DNA of 64,000 bases from Lutraria lutraria (Eukaryota; Mollusca; Bivalvia; Venerida; Mactridae): positions 29,352,830 through 29,416,829 of the forward strand of contig OZ026833.1 in NCBI GenBank assembly GCA_964023205.1, written 5' to 3'. The notes beneath the pieces were generated by a model. That model was given only the letters and a program-made list of their open reading frames with translations. It searched no databases and was not told where the DNA came from. Below, piece after piece: positions 24,498 to 35,980 of the stretch; the stretch's first letter is position 1, and the number at the start of each line of letters is the position of its first letter. The translations under genes and the position numbers were made by a program.

Positions 24498-27400
24498 CTA
24501 ATCATTTTGTGTGACTTTCAAGCCATACACTTTCATAGATTTGTGTTCTCCTGTGTTCTGTATTGTATGTCTTCCATCAACCTCCCATGAATCAAACCAA
24601 TTTTCGTACAAAAGCTCAAATTCTGCGTTCTCGTAAATCTTCTTCGAGAAGTTCGACGCTCCTTCACCTTTGATATACACGGTGTCAAATCCAAAATGGC
24701 GGATCATACTAATGGCGGCTCGGAAGATTTGTGTTGCATAACCACGGCGTTTATATTTTTCATGGACAGCAAGACCAAGAAAGTGAAAGGCTTCGGTGAT
24801 GCCGTAATGTCCGAAGAAATCAGTCTTTTCGTCAGAATAGACAAGAAACTGCAGCAAGTCCTTGAGTGGCTCTGATTGTACTGAGTTAATGTCGCTTGTA
24901 TCATCCTTGCAATCGATTCGTGTTGTTCTAAACGCTATCATGTCACCTGTCTTTTCATCGACAAACATAAGTGACAAATTCAACTTAAAACTTTGAAGCC
25001 AGAATTGCTTCAGTTCGTCAGTCCATTCCATGCCTAGCGCCTTATTTATTGGGTCTTTGGGCATAAAGTGCTCACGTGCAAACTCCAGTGCCTTGTCATA
25101 ATGTTCTTCAGTTATTAGCCCTAACCTGACACCTGGTATGTTTACTTCCGCACACGTTTTTTCAAAGGCCTGAAACGGTAAAACTAATAATTACACTAAT
25201 AATTTTTTGCAATGATATCTCAATACGATATACGCGTTTGAGATTGATAAGGAAATTATAGTTCAGAATCCAGGTTAAAGCCCCATAAGCTTTTTGCTAT
25301 AAGACATATATGCAAAAATCAAACAATTGCTGATATTATCCCAAGATAATTATTACCGACGAAACAAGCCAGTTTTCTTCTAAAAACACTCATTTCACTG
25401 TGATTTTTGCTTTATGTAGAGCGCGTGACGTCACTTTACTACGTGTGCATAGCATGACTGCGGGAAAACTCAGGTGTTCTATAAATAGAGGATCTTGAAT
25501 GAGTGTTTATGTTGTATTGAATTTATTAAACGAGTCCTCTGAAAACGATAAAAACGAGGCTCTATCGAGTTTTATCGTTTTTAGATGACGAGTTTAATAA
25601 ATTCAAACAACATGAACACGAATTAAAGATTCTATTTATAACATGACCAGCAAATTGCGTACTTACAAACGAAGAAAATATATGGCAGTGCCTATTTTCC
25701 ATATTAAGAAGAATCGGGTCGAAGTGGTTATAGATACGGTTTATGAAATACATGAGCTTAGAAAGTAGTACCAGAATAATCTATTTCAAAGGAAACTAAT
25801 TGTGTTTACTGACATATACTATATATATATCGGCTTTATTCAACCAAATTTATAATATGATGTAAAAGCTATAAATAAACTAAATATTAATTCGTTCGTG
25901 CAAATAACACAATATCAACAACTAGCACATGACGTCACTGTGCATGGTGACGTCATGGAATGGTACGTGTGACCAACAAAAATGTATCTGAAAGAAACTG
26001 CATGAAATACGCGATTTCTTCTATCTGTGAGTGCATTAAAGATGTTTCGATTGCAATATGTTTGATTTACGTGTCAAAGCTGTAACCGTTAGGCCCATGA
26101 AATCCCCGCGGCTGTGTTTTTTTATGAAAATATCCATTATGTTTGTGGATGGGGTACTGGTTCGCGACCTACAATTCCGGACGACCATCAAATCCGGACA
26201 CCCGCTTAAACGCTTTATTTTGGCGTTTACTTAGATCATTCGTTGTCAATCACTCAAGCGCCTTATTTTGCAACAACCAAGATCAACAACTTCAATGAAA
26301 TGCAAGAGTATTTGATACAAATACGGCATTTACAATATTCGCCGGTTGTTTACAAGTGCGTTCGCGGGGGGAAGTCCAATACAGTGCATTGCGCATGCGC
26401 AAATATTTCTGTGAGGCTCGGATTAAATTCAAAAGGGTCAAATATAAGAACATATGAAGCAGACGAACATTTCCAAAGAAGAGATAAAAAAACTTTATTA
26501 AGACATACCATATAATAATTAACCGTCATACATTTTGTATTATGATAAACGTTGATTTTTTATCCACAGTCCGTATCCGCACATGTTGATGATATGGCAC
26601 AGTACGTGTTTATTTTTATACATTCTTGTATGCAGGGGAGATACTTTTTACATAGAGAATAATGCATATACGAGTAAAATATTTCATAAACTTATGAATG
26701 ACAGTAAAAATATTCAATAACATAATAAAACAGACGTGTTATTACTGCCGACTAAGTGTCCGGAAACATGGTACTGTTTTAAGCAAAGTTAACACAATTT
26801 AATGACCCCACGTCGGGGCCTCATAATGTGTGTTCTATATTTAGAAAGTAAATTAAAAACATGTCGTCATATTGGACTTGAACCTAGCTTCCTCCAGGTA
26901 AAATATCTAGTGTCAAATCTAAACAGTTTTTAAGATATTGTAAAAAATGTGCGAAAAGTGTCCGGTCGTAGGTCGCCAACCAGTATAGTTCAATTTTTAG
27001 GTCAGCAATGTTATTGTATACATGGACGATCTCATTTATACATATTTAGGTAACACGAATACTGTTGTAATTTGCTATAGACCAATTTATGAAGCTTTAT
27101 AATCACTGTCCTCTGTGGCGCAATTGGTAAAGCACAAAGTTAGTGAATCTTGAGCACTGCGTCTGGCGTTAGACATCATTTTTTTTTTTTTTTTTTTTCA
27201 TTTTTAATAAAAGTTAACTTTATATACATCGATAAGAAATTATTATTTCCCAGGTTTTAATTTAATTTGTTCCGTTAAATTAACAAAAATATAATAACCT
27301 CACATGGGTAATTAGGATTTATATATTTCAATTGTGGAGTAATAATATAATAAGTAGAAATCGGTTCATGTGTTTATTTTGGCATAGTATTTGAAATTAT

Positions 27401-30400
27401 ATATTTGTATTCGTCCAATAACATGTATACAAGAAATAAAAAAGAGGAATACACCAGAGAACAAATGCATTTCTTCTTTCCCTTTTCTCTTTTGAAAATT
27501 GATAAAAAGGTGCAATTCAGCGTGTATACATACATGTAACAAGAACAAACATAGTTCAATTAATAATTTATAAAATATAAATGGATATAATAATTTAAAA
27601 AGAAAGTGCCATTGACTGAGTCCGGACCACACACATCTGCTTCATTTTGTAAAACTGTTATGTATGTACAATGTACATGCCACCTTATCCAATACACCAT
27701 GACTCTGGTTCAAGTGAATGACACTTTACTACGGATTTAAAATTATTTGGGCAATCAATTTACAGTGATTACCTTTACAATGGTATCGTCCAATATTCGA
27801 CCTTGACTATAAGAAAATTGAATTATAGTAAAAGTCGTTGCACTGTTTGTGTTTTTATATACGATCAACTAATCTGACCATGTAGCATGTTGTAAACCCG
27901 CACAAAACTACTTCAGTAACATCCCAATTATGACCATGACAGTCGATTCGAACCTGATCATTGATAGAAATATCGTTCAACGCCATGATGTGTTTATCTT
28001 TTTGACAGCGCGTAGTGATAGTGATTCGGCTCATTAGCATAGTTATTACAATAGTGTACGTATTATTGACCCATTTAATACGCAAAATGATCAATGGGTT
28101 TACTACACTCCTGCACCGTGGGTCATGTTATAAATAGTATTTATTTCAATGATATTGAAAAAATACGATAATAGTTTCGGAAACATTTTTTTTTCTTGCT
28201 ATAAAGTATGCACGGGAGGAAAACACACCGGAGTCCTCTGTTATAGAACAAACAGAAACTATTAAGACCAATACATTTATAAGCTTAGGCCAAAAAAAAA
28301 TTACTTGTTTCCGCAAGCGGGCCAGAAAAAAATAGGGTAGGTAGGTAGGCATTAAAATTTGTTTTTCTCTTCTTTTTTTTTGGAAACACGAATAGAAATA
28401 TTTGGAAAAAGTTTTGTCTATCTGTCGTATTACAATTAATTAATATGGGATGCTTTCCAAATGTTTCCAATTTCACTACCCTGAACTAAAATGCTCTATT
28501 TCTATAGCAGTGAGACTATTACAAACATTATATAACAATTAACAAAGTAAACTGTTCCTCTCATTTATTCCTAGTGCTCTCAAGATAGCATAGGAAAGAA
28601 ATTTTTCGACAATCTAGGAGAGCTTTCTTGTGTCAGCCTGCATAAAAGCGAAAATTGAACAACATTCCAAGTACCAACTCATCGCCGGACTAGTAGACTG
28701 GAAAATCTAGGTTGTCCACAACAATATCAATTAATCCAAATTCTGAATGTCGACTTAACCTCTGTACTGTATAATCTGATGTTTATGTAATATAGTCTAG
28801 ATGTGGTCAAAATGATTTAGTATGAAAACTGATTTGAATCTATTTAGGCTAGAATTTTGACTAAGAAGCAAATCTACACCCAAAAGCATATTGATATATT
28901 ACTACATTCAATTATTTGCTAGATGTGTTGTTTGGCAGGGAAGTGACTTTTTTGGTCACATACATGTTAAGCCAAGACTGTATCTTATTGCTGCAATATT
29001 AACAAATTGTAATGGAAGATGTTTTATGAACTTAGCTGAATAATGATTATCATAAAATTTACACCGAGTCCTGAAAAAATGGAGAATTCATCCAGTGTAT
29101 GTGTCACATGATTAAGGGTCAAAGATAAGACAACACAATTAGAAAAGATTTTCATTAAATGCACATACAATCATGTAAGATGATGTATAGTTTCACTATG
29201 GTATCCGAAATTTGTCGTATGAAAATCGTACACCACATTACTATGAATGTAATGTCTACTAATGACTATTCTTGAAAATTCACGAGTCTTTGTTATTCTG
29301 TTGGTCATAATGCTTAATGCAATATGATACTGTTGTAAAAATTCAATAAATACTATCAAAATGTGATTATTCATGAAAATGTTTACAATTTTCGGAAAAT
29401 GCGGTATAAACTTTATTCAATTCCACGGACGCTTCAGAAACGAAGTATACTCACGAAGATGTAACCAAATTGCCATCTGGAATTATGAATCATGACTTTG
29501 GTCAATTAAAATTGCAGACCAGATCAGTTCCCGTTAAAAGCATTCTGCGAAATTGATCTGTGCAGTGTTTTTTGGTCATTTAAGTGTACCTATTTCGGAC
29601 AGTAACGGAATTCGGATACGTAAAAAATGGACGAAAAGGGACCGATTTTCAAATTTTTTTTTTGATAGGTCAAAAAAAAAGTTTAGGGTCGGCAGCAAAA
29701 AAATAGGGACGGTCGGGCTAGCGGAAACAAGTAATTTTTTTTAGGCCTTATGGGACTTTAACTGACTAAACAAGGAAAGTACTGGTACAGAGTCTAGGAG
29801 AGTATTGGCAAAGAATCCAGGAAATTAGGTTAACAGACTGAACACGGAAAGTACTGATACAGAATCTAGGATCATTAGGTTAACTGACTGTACCGGGATA
29901 GTAATGGTTGAACAAGGACAACACTGGTACATAGTCTTGGATCACTAGATTAGGATAGAAGTGGTACATAATCTAGGATCACTAGTACTAGGTTAACTGA
30001 CTGAACAAGGATAATACTGGTCTATAGCAAGCTACATCCCTGAGTCAACAGGACCAAATAAAAAGCGCACATGTTTTAAATGTTGTATATGGGTTTCAAT
30101 GAAACAAAATACACGCACTATCTAAGTCAAACAGAATACTTTTACCCATGCATACTATTCAAATCATCTAACCTACTTCGACAATACTACCAGTACATAT
30201 ATTTAAGGATAGTTTCCTGTCTAGATTAAATAAGAATGGAATTTTATATTACCAAGGCTAAAAATATCAAGATAATACTTCATAAGCGACACGGAGGTCT
30301 TAATGTGAAAAGCGATAACACCGAATACCAAGTTATTAACATACGTACCTAAATTATTTAGACTAATAAACATACACCAGAATAAATTCAGCAACTCAGC

Positions 30401-30702
30401 TGCAGAAAAATAAATCCTTTAACAATACTAGTCAGTAAATTATCAGGCCGCATAAACTATTTGACTTGTTTAAACACTGTACGTACTATAACAATCTATC
30501 ATGAATGAGTATCCTAGGAGACACAATCAAGAAATCCGCGGTATAAATCTCCAATTATTAAAATAGAAAAGATTCGCTTTACAAAGTATTTAAATATTCT
30601 TTGCAAAAGTATAAAAATAGAAACAACTGTAAAATCAAAGTGTGGCATTACCTCTGTTACTTGATCCATCGTCAGAGCTTTCAAGACAGAAGGTTTCGCC
30701 AT
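24498..30702 (-). CDS. GNAT N-acetyltransferase copy E (class II), arylalkylamine N-acetyltransferase-like
   Basis: Exon 1 is 30702..30652 (17 codons, MAKPSVLKALTMDQVTE, donor GTAATG) and exon 2 is 25169..24498, phase 0, giving 240 aa. Exon 2 is open. It differs from its paralogues at a few positions: a cysteine in place of arginine in KTCAEV, GLIT for ELIT, and KRRGYA in place of KRCGYA in the acetyl-CoA loop. The GITEAFHFLGLAV strand and the QND terminus are kept. The 5.5-kb intron has been invaded by a palindrome (25503-25620), a TA-inserting element (26986-27825), a Harbinger-like element (28288-29747) and a minisatellite. A mariner lies 84 bp upstream of the ATG. It may be coding-competent with altered regulation. 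Confidence 0.76.
25503..25620. repeat. Imperfect palindrome, ~118 bp
   Basis: The left half has 'ttgaatttattaaacgagtc' and 'gaaaacgataaaaacgag'. The right half returns the reverse complement with a few indels, around a short loop near 25558-25566. It has no ORF of its own and resembles a small foldback MITE. It lies in the intron of copy E. Confidence 0.7.
26390..26401. promoter_or_regulatory. NRF-1-type palindrome in an intron
   Basis: TGCGCATGCGCA is a full match to the NRF-1 consensus YGCGCAYGCGCR. There is no CpG-rich context and it lies deep inside the intron of GNAT copy E, so it may be chance. Confidence 0.25.
26986..27825. mobile_element. TA-inserting repeat element, copy 1 (~840 bp)
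   Basis: Ends are TAGTTCAATTTTTAGG on the left and, as reverse complement, TAATTCAATTTTCTTATAG on the right. TA flanks both sides (26984-26985, 27826-27827). It matches copy 2 at 37886-38735 along its whole length. Inside are an A-box-like 'tggcgcaattggtaaagcac' (27116-27135), a T-run (27180-27199) and, on the minus strand near 27600-27700, a second A-box-like block. The B-box-like block next to it is altered in this copy but clean in copy 2 (ggttcgaactc). No transposase ORF. Confidence 0.75.
28288..29747. mobile_element. PIF/Harbinger-like non-autonomous element, 1460 bp, TSD TTA
   Basis: The left end is GGCCAAAAAAAAATTACTTG and the right end, reverse-complemented, is GGCCTAAAAAAAATTACTTG, continuing into TTTCCGC-AGC. 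TTA flanks both ends (28285-28287, 29748-29750). GGCC-type ends plus a TTA duplication are the signature of PIF/Harbinger transposons. The interior contains AT-rich DNA with no transposase, so it depends on a partner. It is in the intron of GNAT copy E. Confidence 0.72.
29757..30022. repeat. 50-bp minisatellite, ~5 copies
   Basis: Copies carry 'ggatcactaggttaactgac' and 'gtactggtacagaatctagg' variants, in the same orientation as those in copies B and D. They are more even than in copy B but less so than the array at 33511. Confidence 0.75.
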
Positions 30703-30785
30703 TTTTACAACTATGTTAACACGACCTGCTATCAGCAGATCTTCGTGCAAGTTAACCTAACATATCTGCATAAACCGCGCATGTA

Positions 30786-32511
30786 CGAGGGGCTATCCAA
30801 AAGTTGACAATCTCAATTATTTCTAAATTTGACGTTTAGATATTCTAATACTTGCAATAAATAAATTATATTTCAATGTTGACGTGTTGCATATTTCTTT
30901 TATCAATCCAAATAAAAGCATATGTATTATAGTAACTATGGTAACGCGGGTGTCCGTTTAGTGCGGCAGCTCAAAATACTTCAATAGTTTCTGTTGCTAT
31001 GACCTAATAACAAACGTTTACATGATCAAACAACGCGCTAAAACGTTACCACGTTAATTTGACGTAACTGTCCATTCATGACGTCATTTCAAATCAATGT
31101 TTGGGTGTGTCTACAGTGAATAACGTGCCTTAATCCAACCGCGACACTACGCCAAAATGATGCCTGAAGACAAGATGAAACAACGCGCGATCATACAATT
31201 CTGTTGCAATCTCGGTAAAACACCAACACAGACTATGGGAATGATATCAGAGGCTTCTGGAAAGTAGGCGGCTCACTCATTAGTGTACAAGTGGCATAAA
31301 AGATTCAGCGAAGGACGTGAGACAGTAAGAGATGATGAACGCACTGGACGACCAATCACTAAAAACCGTAAAAGTGACGTTCAGCTCGTTCGGGACGTTG
31401 TGAATAGGGACAGACACATACTATTACATGAAATCGCGTCTATATCAGACATGGGATACGGCACAGCTCAAAATGGAAAAACGCACTTCAGCTTCTTTCG
31501 CAATTTTGCGACGGTTTAAAATGGAGGGAGAAGATTTCTTGCGACGCATTGTAACTACGGACGAAATCTGGTTGAACCATTATGACCCTGAAAAGAAACA
31601 ACAGTCATCACAGTGGAAGTCGGTACATTCCTCACCCCCGAAGAAAGCAAGAAGTAGCAAATCGATGGGGAAACACATGTTTATCATTTTCTTCGATATG
31701 CAGGGATTCATCCTGAGTCATCCAGTTCCGTCCGGGCAGTCCATTACAGCCAACTATTATTCTAAGGTAAGTAAATAGAATTTTACTTTTTCTAACGCGT
31801 AATATCATGTTGATTGCAGATTTTACCATTTAAGTATAGATGAACTGAAAGCTTGACATTTTATGTAAATCTGTCTCACACTGCGCATCTTTTAATTATT
31901 GTTTCATAACTTTTTCATTTAGGTCATTCGTCGAGATCTTTCTAAGGCGCTTGCACGCAAGCGACCGGATGGTTACCGGGATGGAATGAAATATTTCACC
32001 AGGATAATGCACCGGCCCATGCGTCCAGTGAGGTGCAGACAACAATTCAGATTGAGATGGAAGTTGAAATCCTTCACCATCCCCCATATTCACCAGATCT
32101 TGCACCGTGTGATTTCGCCTTATTTCTAAGGTTGAAATCTTAGCTGAAGGGACGGCGTTTCGACAGTTTAAGGTATCTCAGACATACTTGTTCTCTATTG
32201 AGAAATCCTGATTTGAAGGGGTTTTCGTTTAGTGGGTAAAGCGCCACCGCAAATGCGTCGCCGCAGGTGGTCAGTACTTTGAAAAAGAGTGACACGTTTT
32301 AACGTCAATGACGTAACGTTATTGTGAACTGCCGCAGGTCAGCAGACATCGTGTTCTTTGTTTATAGCATTGCTACATTTCATTTTATCTGTATGAAATT
32401 GTGTATGCCAGTTCATATTGAACAAAACTGCATGTATTAAATATCACAAAAGATCTGTTGCGAAATACTTATCTTATAAACATTGTCCACGAACTTTTGG
32501 ATAGTCCCTCG
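30786..32511 (+). mobile_element. mariner-type transposon, 1726 bp, TA target duplication
   Basis: Inverted ends are CGAGGGGCTATCCAAAAGTT on the left and, reverse-complemented, CGAGGGACTATCCAAAAGTT on the right, each next to TA (30784-30785, 32512-32513). Between them is a broken plus-strand transposase gene (separate entry). The insertion lies 84 bp upstream of the ATG of GNAT copy E; copies B and D lack it at the equivalent place. The family is recognised from the transposase and the TA duplication. Confidence 0.88.
31157..32185 (+). pseudogene. mariner transposase pseudogene with an apparent intron
   Basis: The reading begins MPEDKMKQRAIIQFC, then a stop (near 31267), then YKWHKRFSEGRETVRDDERT, the helix-turn-helix and GRP-like linker of mariner transposases. 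After a deletion of the middle region it resumes in another frame with RRIVTTDEIWLNHYDPEKKQ, holding the first catalytic aspartate (TTDE). It then reaches HMFIIFFDMQGFILSHPVPS. At 31767-31922 a 156-bp segment starts GTAAGT and ends tttcatttag; removing it joins YYSK to VIRRDLSKA in frame. The later catalytic segment is frameshifted and partly recognisable near 32000-32110. It cannot encode an active enzyme. Confidence 0.8.
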
Positions 32512-33097
32512 TATATATACATGAAAGTGTAATTTATACTGCGCATGCATAACATTCGTGAGAATAAATTTACATTATAAAGCTGTCCGCATTATCCTTT
32601 TCCCGGTATATGTTTTCTGATGTGGGAAGTTCCATTTTCTTGTACTGATCTGTTTAAACAGCTAGCTAATGTTTGTTATATTAATTGTGATGTCTTTATG
32701 TATTATATATTGACACCATAATGACATGCCATTATCATGAAGTGAGTCTTGTAGACTTGCCGGTTATAAACTGGTGAGAATAAAAGATGTGCCCTGGGGT
32801 TATTAAGACTCTGTGAATATGATCCCCTGTCTGAACTCTACAGGGATGCGCAGTATGTGGACAAGTTATAGTCTGTATCAAACTACTCGTATATTACAGT
32901 TTTTTTCCATTATTTGTTTGAAAACTTAACGATAGTTCAGCTTTTTATAGCCTTCACTCGCTCGGCGCATGAATTTTGAATTTTAAAAACTAAACTATAA
33001 TTACATACTGAAATAAACCCACTGTATAAAGTCCATAGCAAGTGTTTTAGAACAAATATTACATTTGATTGGTCTTCTATAACCTATGGATCTGGGT

Positions 33098-33496
33098 GTT
33101 GCCAAGGACATATGGTCTCATTGTATTATCACAAGTCATTTTTATTAAAGTCAATGCATAAGGGAGATACAGCCCGGACAAGGTCTATAACACTTTTGAT
33201 GTTTGACCTAAGTGTGACCTTGACCTTTGCGCTAGAGACCTGGATCATGCGCACTGCACACCGTCTCATGGTGTTTAACAATTATGCCAAGTAATCTTAA
33301 AAAGTGTCTATGCATAAGGGAGATACAGCCCGGACAAGGTATATAATGCTCATTTTTGACGTTTGACCTCTATGTGTGACCTTGACTTTTGAGCTAGAGA
33401 CCTGGAATTTGAGCACTGCACACCGTCTCATGGTGTTTAACAATTATGCCAAGTTATTTTAAAAAGTGTCCATGTATAAGGGAAATACAGCCCGGG
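33098..33496. repeat. ~160-bp tandem repeat (bivalve-type), about 2.4 copies
   Basis: Repeat starts are marked by 'gcataagggagatacagccc' at 33155 and 33312 and a variant at 33472. Each unit also has 'tgtgaccttgac', 'agagacctgga' and 'gcactgcacaccgtctcatg'. The period is 157-160 bp. I recall closely similar repeats from bivalve assemblies, but this is from memory and unverified. Confidence 0.8.
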
Positions 33497-33500
33497 TAAT

Positions 33501-34205
33501 TAGCCAGTTTACCTGGTGATCCTAGATTATGTACCAGTACTATCCTTGTACAGTCAGTTAACCTAGTGATCCTAGATTATGTACCAATACTATCCTTGTA
33601 CAGTCAGGTAACCTAGTGATCCTAGATAATGTACCAGTACTATATCCTTGTTCAGCCAGTTAACCTGGTGATCCTAGATTATGTACCAGTACTATCCTTG
33701 TTCAGTCAGGTAACCTAGTGATCCTAGATAATGTACCAGTACTATATCATTGTTCAGTCAGTTTACCTGGTGATCCTAGATTATGTACCAGTACTATCCT
33801 TGTACAGTCAGTTAACCTAGTGATCCTAGATTATGTACCAATACTATCCTTGTACAGTCAGGTAACCTAGTGATCCTAGATAATGTACCAGTACTATATC
33901 CTTGTTCAGCCAGTTAACCTGGTGATCCTAGATTATGTACCAGTACTATCCTTGTTCAGTCAGGTAACCTAGTGATCCTAGATAATGTACCAGTACTATA
34001 TCATTGTTCAGTCAGTTTACCTGGTGATCCTAGATTATGTACCAGTACTATCCTTGTACAGTCAGGTAACCTAGTGATCCTAGATAATGTACCAGTACTA
34101 TATCATTGTACAGTCAGGTAACCTTGTGATCCTCGATTATGTACCAGTACTATATCATTGTTCAGTCAGTTTACCTGGTGATCCTAGATTATGTACCAGT
34201 ACTAT
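33501..34205. repeat. 50-52-bp minisatellite with a five-monomer higher-order unit
   Basis: About 14 monomers of the form 'cctRgtgatcctagatWatg' followed by 'taccagtactat', 'cat/ctt', 'gtWcagtcag'. Five distinguishable monomers, told apart by 'atatcctt' against 'atcctt' and other single-base markers, repeat in the same order at 33511 and 33765. This is a 254-bp higher-order unit. It is the expanded, reverse-orientation form of the minisatellite in the GNAT introns and stops about 65 bp before a GNAT exon 2 acceptor at 34270. Confidence 0.9.
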
Positions 34206-34269
34206 TTTAGTCCATGTCAAACGCTTAAATCGTATTAAAATTTCGTTACAAGTATATTTATCATTTCAG

Positions 34270-34464
34270 GCTTTTGAAAAGACACGTGCGGAAGTGAACA
34301 TACCAGGTGTCAGGTTAGAGCTGATAACTGAAGAACATTATGACAAGGCACTGGAGTTTGCACGTGATCACTTTATGCTTAAAGAACCAATAAACATAGC
34401 TTTAGACATGGAATTGACTGACGAACTGAAGCAATTGTGGATTGAAAGTTTTAAGTTAAATTTG
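34270..34464 (+). pseudogene. Inverted 5' half of a GNAT exon 2
   Basis: On the plus strand, opposite to all other copies. It begins after an intact acceptor (tttatcatttcag) with AFEKTRAEVNIPGVRLELIT and runs to ESFKLNL, about 65 codons. It then changes abruptly to unrelated sequence, so the CoA-binding part is absent. The frame is open from the minisatellite through the exon. The intron-side DNA was inverted together with it, so this is a genomic inversion/duplication and not a processed copy. Confidence 0.85.
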
Positions 34465-34599
34465 ATGGCTTCCGTACCTTATATTTTTAGCAAGCACCAG
34501 TTTTATTTCGATGTACATTAATTTGTTCCCAACAGGTTTCATCGGGGATTACATAGCCAAAGAGTAAAACTTTTCACACACTATAATTCTAATACTTCC

Positions 34600-35310
34600 G
34601 CATTTGTACTCATTAAGTGTCTCGATATTCATCTGTAGAGTACAATTATTTCAAATAGTGTACGCATATTAAGTTATTAACATACGTACCTTAATTATTT
34701 GGACTAATAATAAAACATACACCGAAATAAATTCAGCATCTCAGCCGCAGAAAAATACATCCTTTAACAATACTAGTCAGTAAATTATCAGGCCGCAGAA
34801 TCTATTTGATTTGTTTAAACACTATACGTACAAAGGCGCGTAAACCAACTGATGTGTTTTCTTAAATCTCGTGTATCCCAAAACAAGTAAAATATTATAA
34901 AGTGTTACCATGAAAACATTTAACTGCCGAAATCTTGTTAAAAACGTGACCTAATTGGACAAATTCTTCGAGAAGAGAAAATCGATTTTAATTAACTAAC
35001 AGAAATCTGGTATCCGAAAAAGGGATACCCGACAAACAATACATTTGACAAAATCCGCGATTCACCAACGGCTTTGAAAGTTATGCAACTGTAGAAAGGG
35101 ATAGCCGATGTTTGATTGAACATTATGAACCAAACTAAAGACTGCAAGAAACTTCTAATATTTTCTCAAGGTATCGGATGTGGATTTTTGGTAACATCAA
35201 GTTTCACCAATTTATAGCTAAACCATAATTACATACTGAAATAAACCACTGTATAAAGTCCATATCAAGTGTTTTAGAACAAATATTACATTTGGTTGTT
35301 CTTCTATATA
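34600..35310. other. Mosaic of duplicated GNAT-flank segments, no gene
   Basis: 34650-34830 repeats 30330-30485 (intron of copy E). 34850-35200 repeats 16850-17180 (upstream of copy D). 35210-35305 repeats 32985-33080. The order differs from the source, so the right end of the GNAT array has been rearranged several times. No coding sequence is seen. Confidence 0.65.
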
Positions 35311-35980
35311 TTCCAATTTGGAAGTGAATAATATATAATTTGGAATGAATAATATTGTATGAAATCATTAGCAATGTTCGTATTCAAGATGAAAATTTAC
35401 TCCAAAATCAAAAACTGTCCGCTACAAAATGTGTAAGTAATAGCCACACATATAAATTTGCCAAATGATTATATTTTCTTACAGTTTTTTCCACAGCAAT
35501 TATATATGATACAGTGTATTAATATTTAAAATGATGTACATTAGATTATATTATTTTGAAAGTATATATTTTTTTAAACATCATTAACATGTTGGCAATA
35601 TAAGGCAAAAAATATTGAGCGAAAACGACTTTCATCTGATTTTGTCAAGAGAATGATGTTTTTGTCAAAAAATAACTTCTTTTCATTACAGAACGTGCTA
35701 TAACAACAACCAATTGACATTTGCAATGGTTTAAATTCTATATCTGAATGATGATAACACTATATAGCCGACATAAGCTTTATTAGTGAATTGGTAGCGT
35801 ACCTTACAGATTGATAAACATGCATGTTGTTTGACTAGTCATAGTTTCTTTGTCTTTTGTTTGATGTTCAAGAAATTTTGTAGTTGGTTCAAGAAATGTT
35901 TTTTCTTTGTATATCGTAGTAAAATAAAGCGAATTTAAAGAGTTCATATTTGAAAAGTTTGTTTTTAATTAGTGAATACC
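35310..35980. other. AT-rich spacer, nothing recognised
   Basis: No ORF with a recognisable domain, no inverted-repeat ends and no tandem structure could be seen here. Confidence 0.4.

Noticed and set aside
25503..25620. Possible microRNA precursor
   Set aside because: The arms are long and the structure resembles a foldback MITE; no conserved mature sequence can be argued from one locus.
27855..28094. Minus-strand 79-aa ORF
   Set aside because: No motif and no gene context in the GNAT intron; length is within chance expectation for this base composition.
33501..34205. Regular repeat array looking like a CRISPR
   Set aside because: Monomers abut with no unique spacers, and the setting is an intron-rich animal locus. 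It is a minisatellite.
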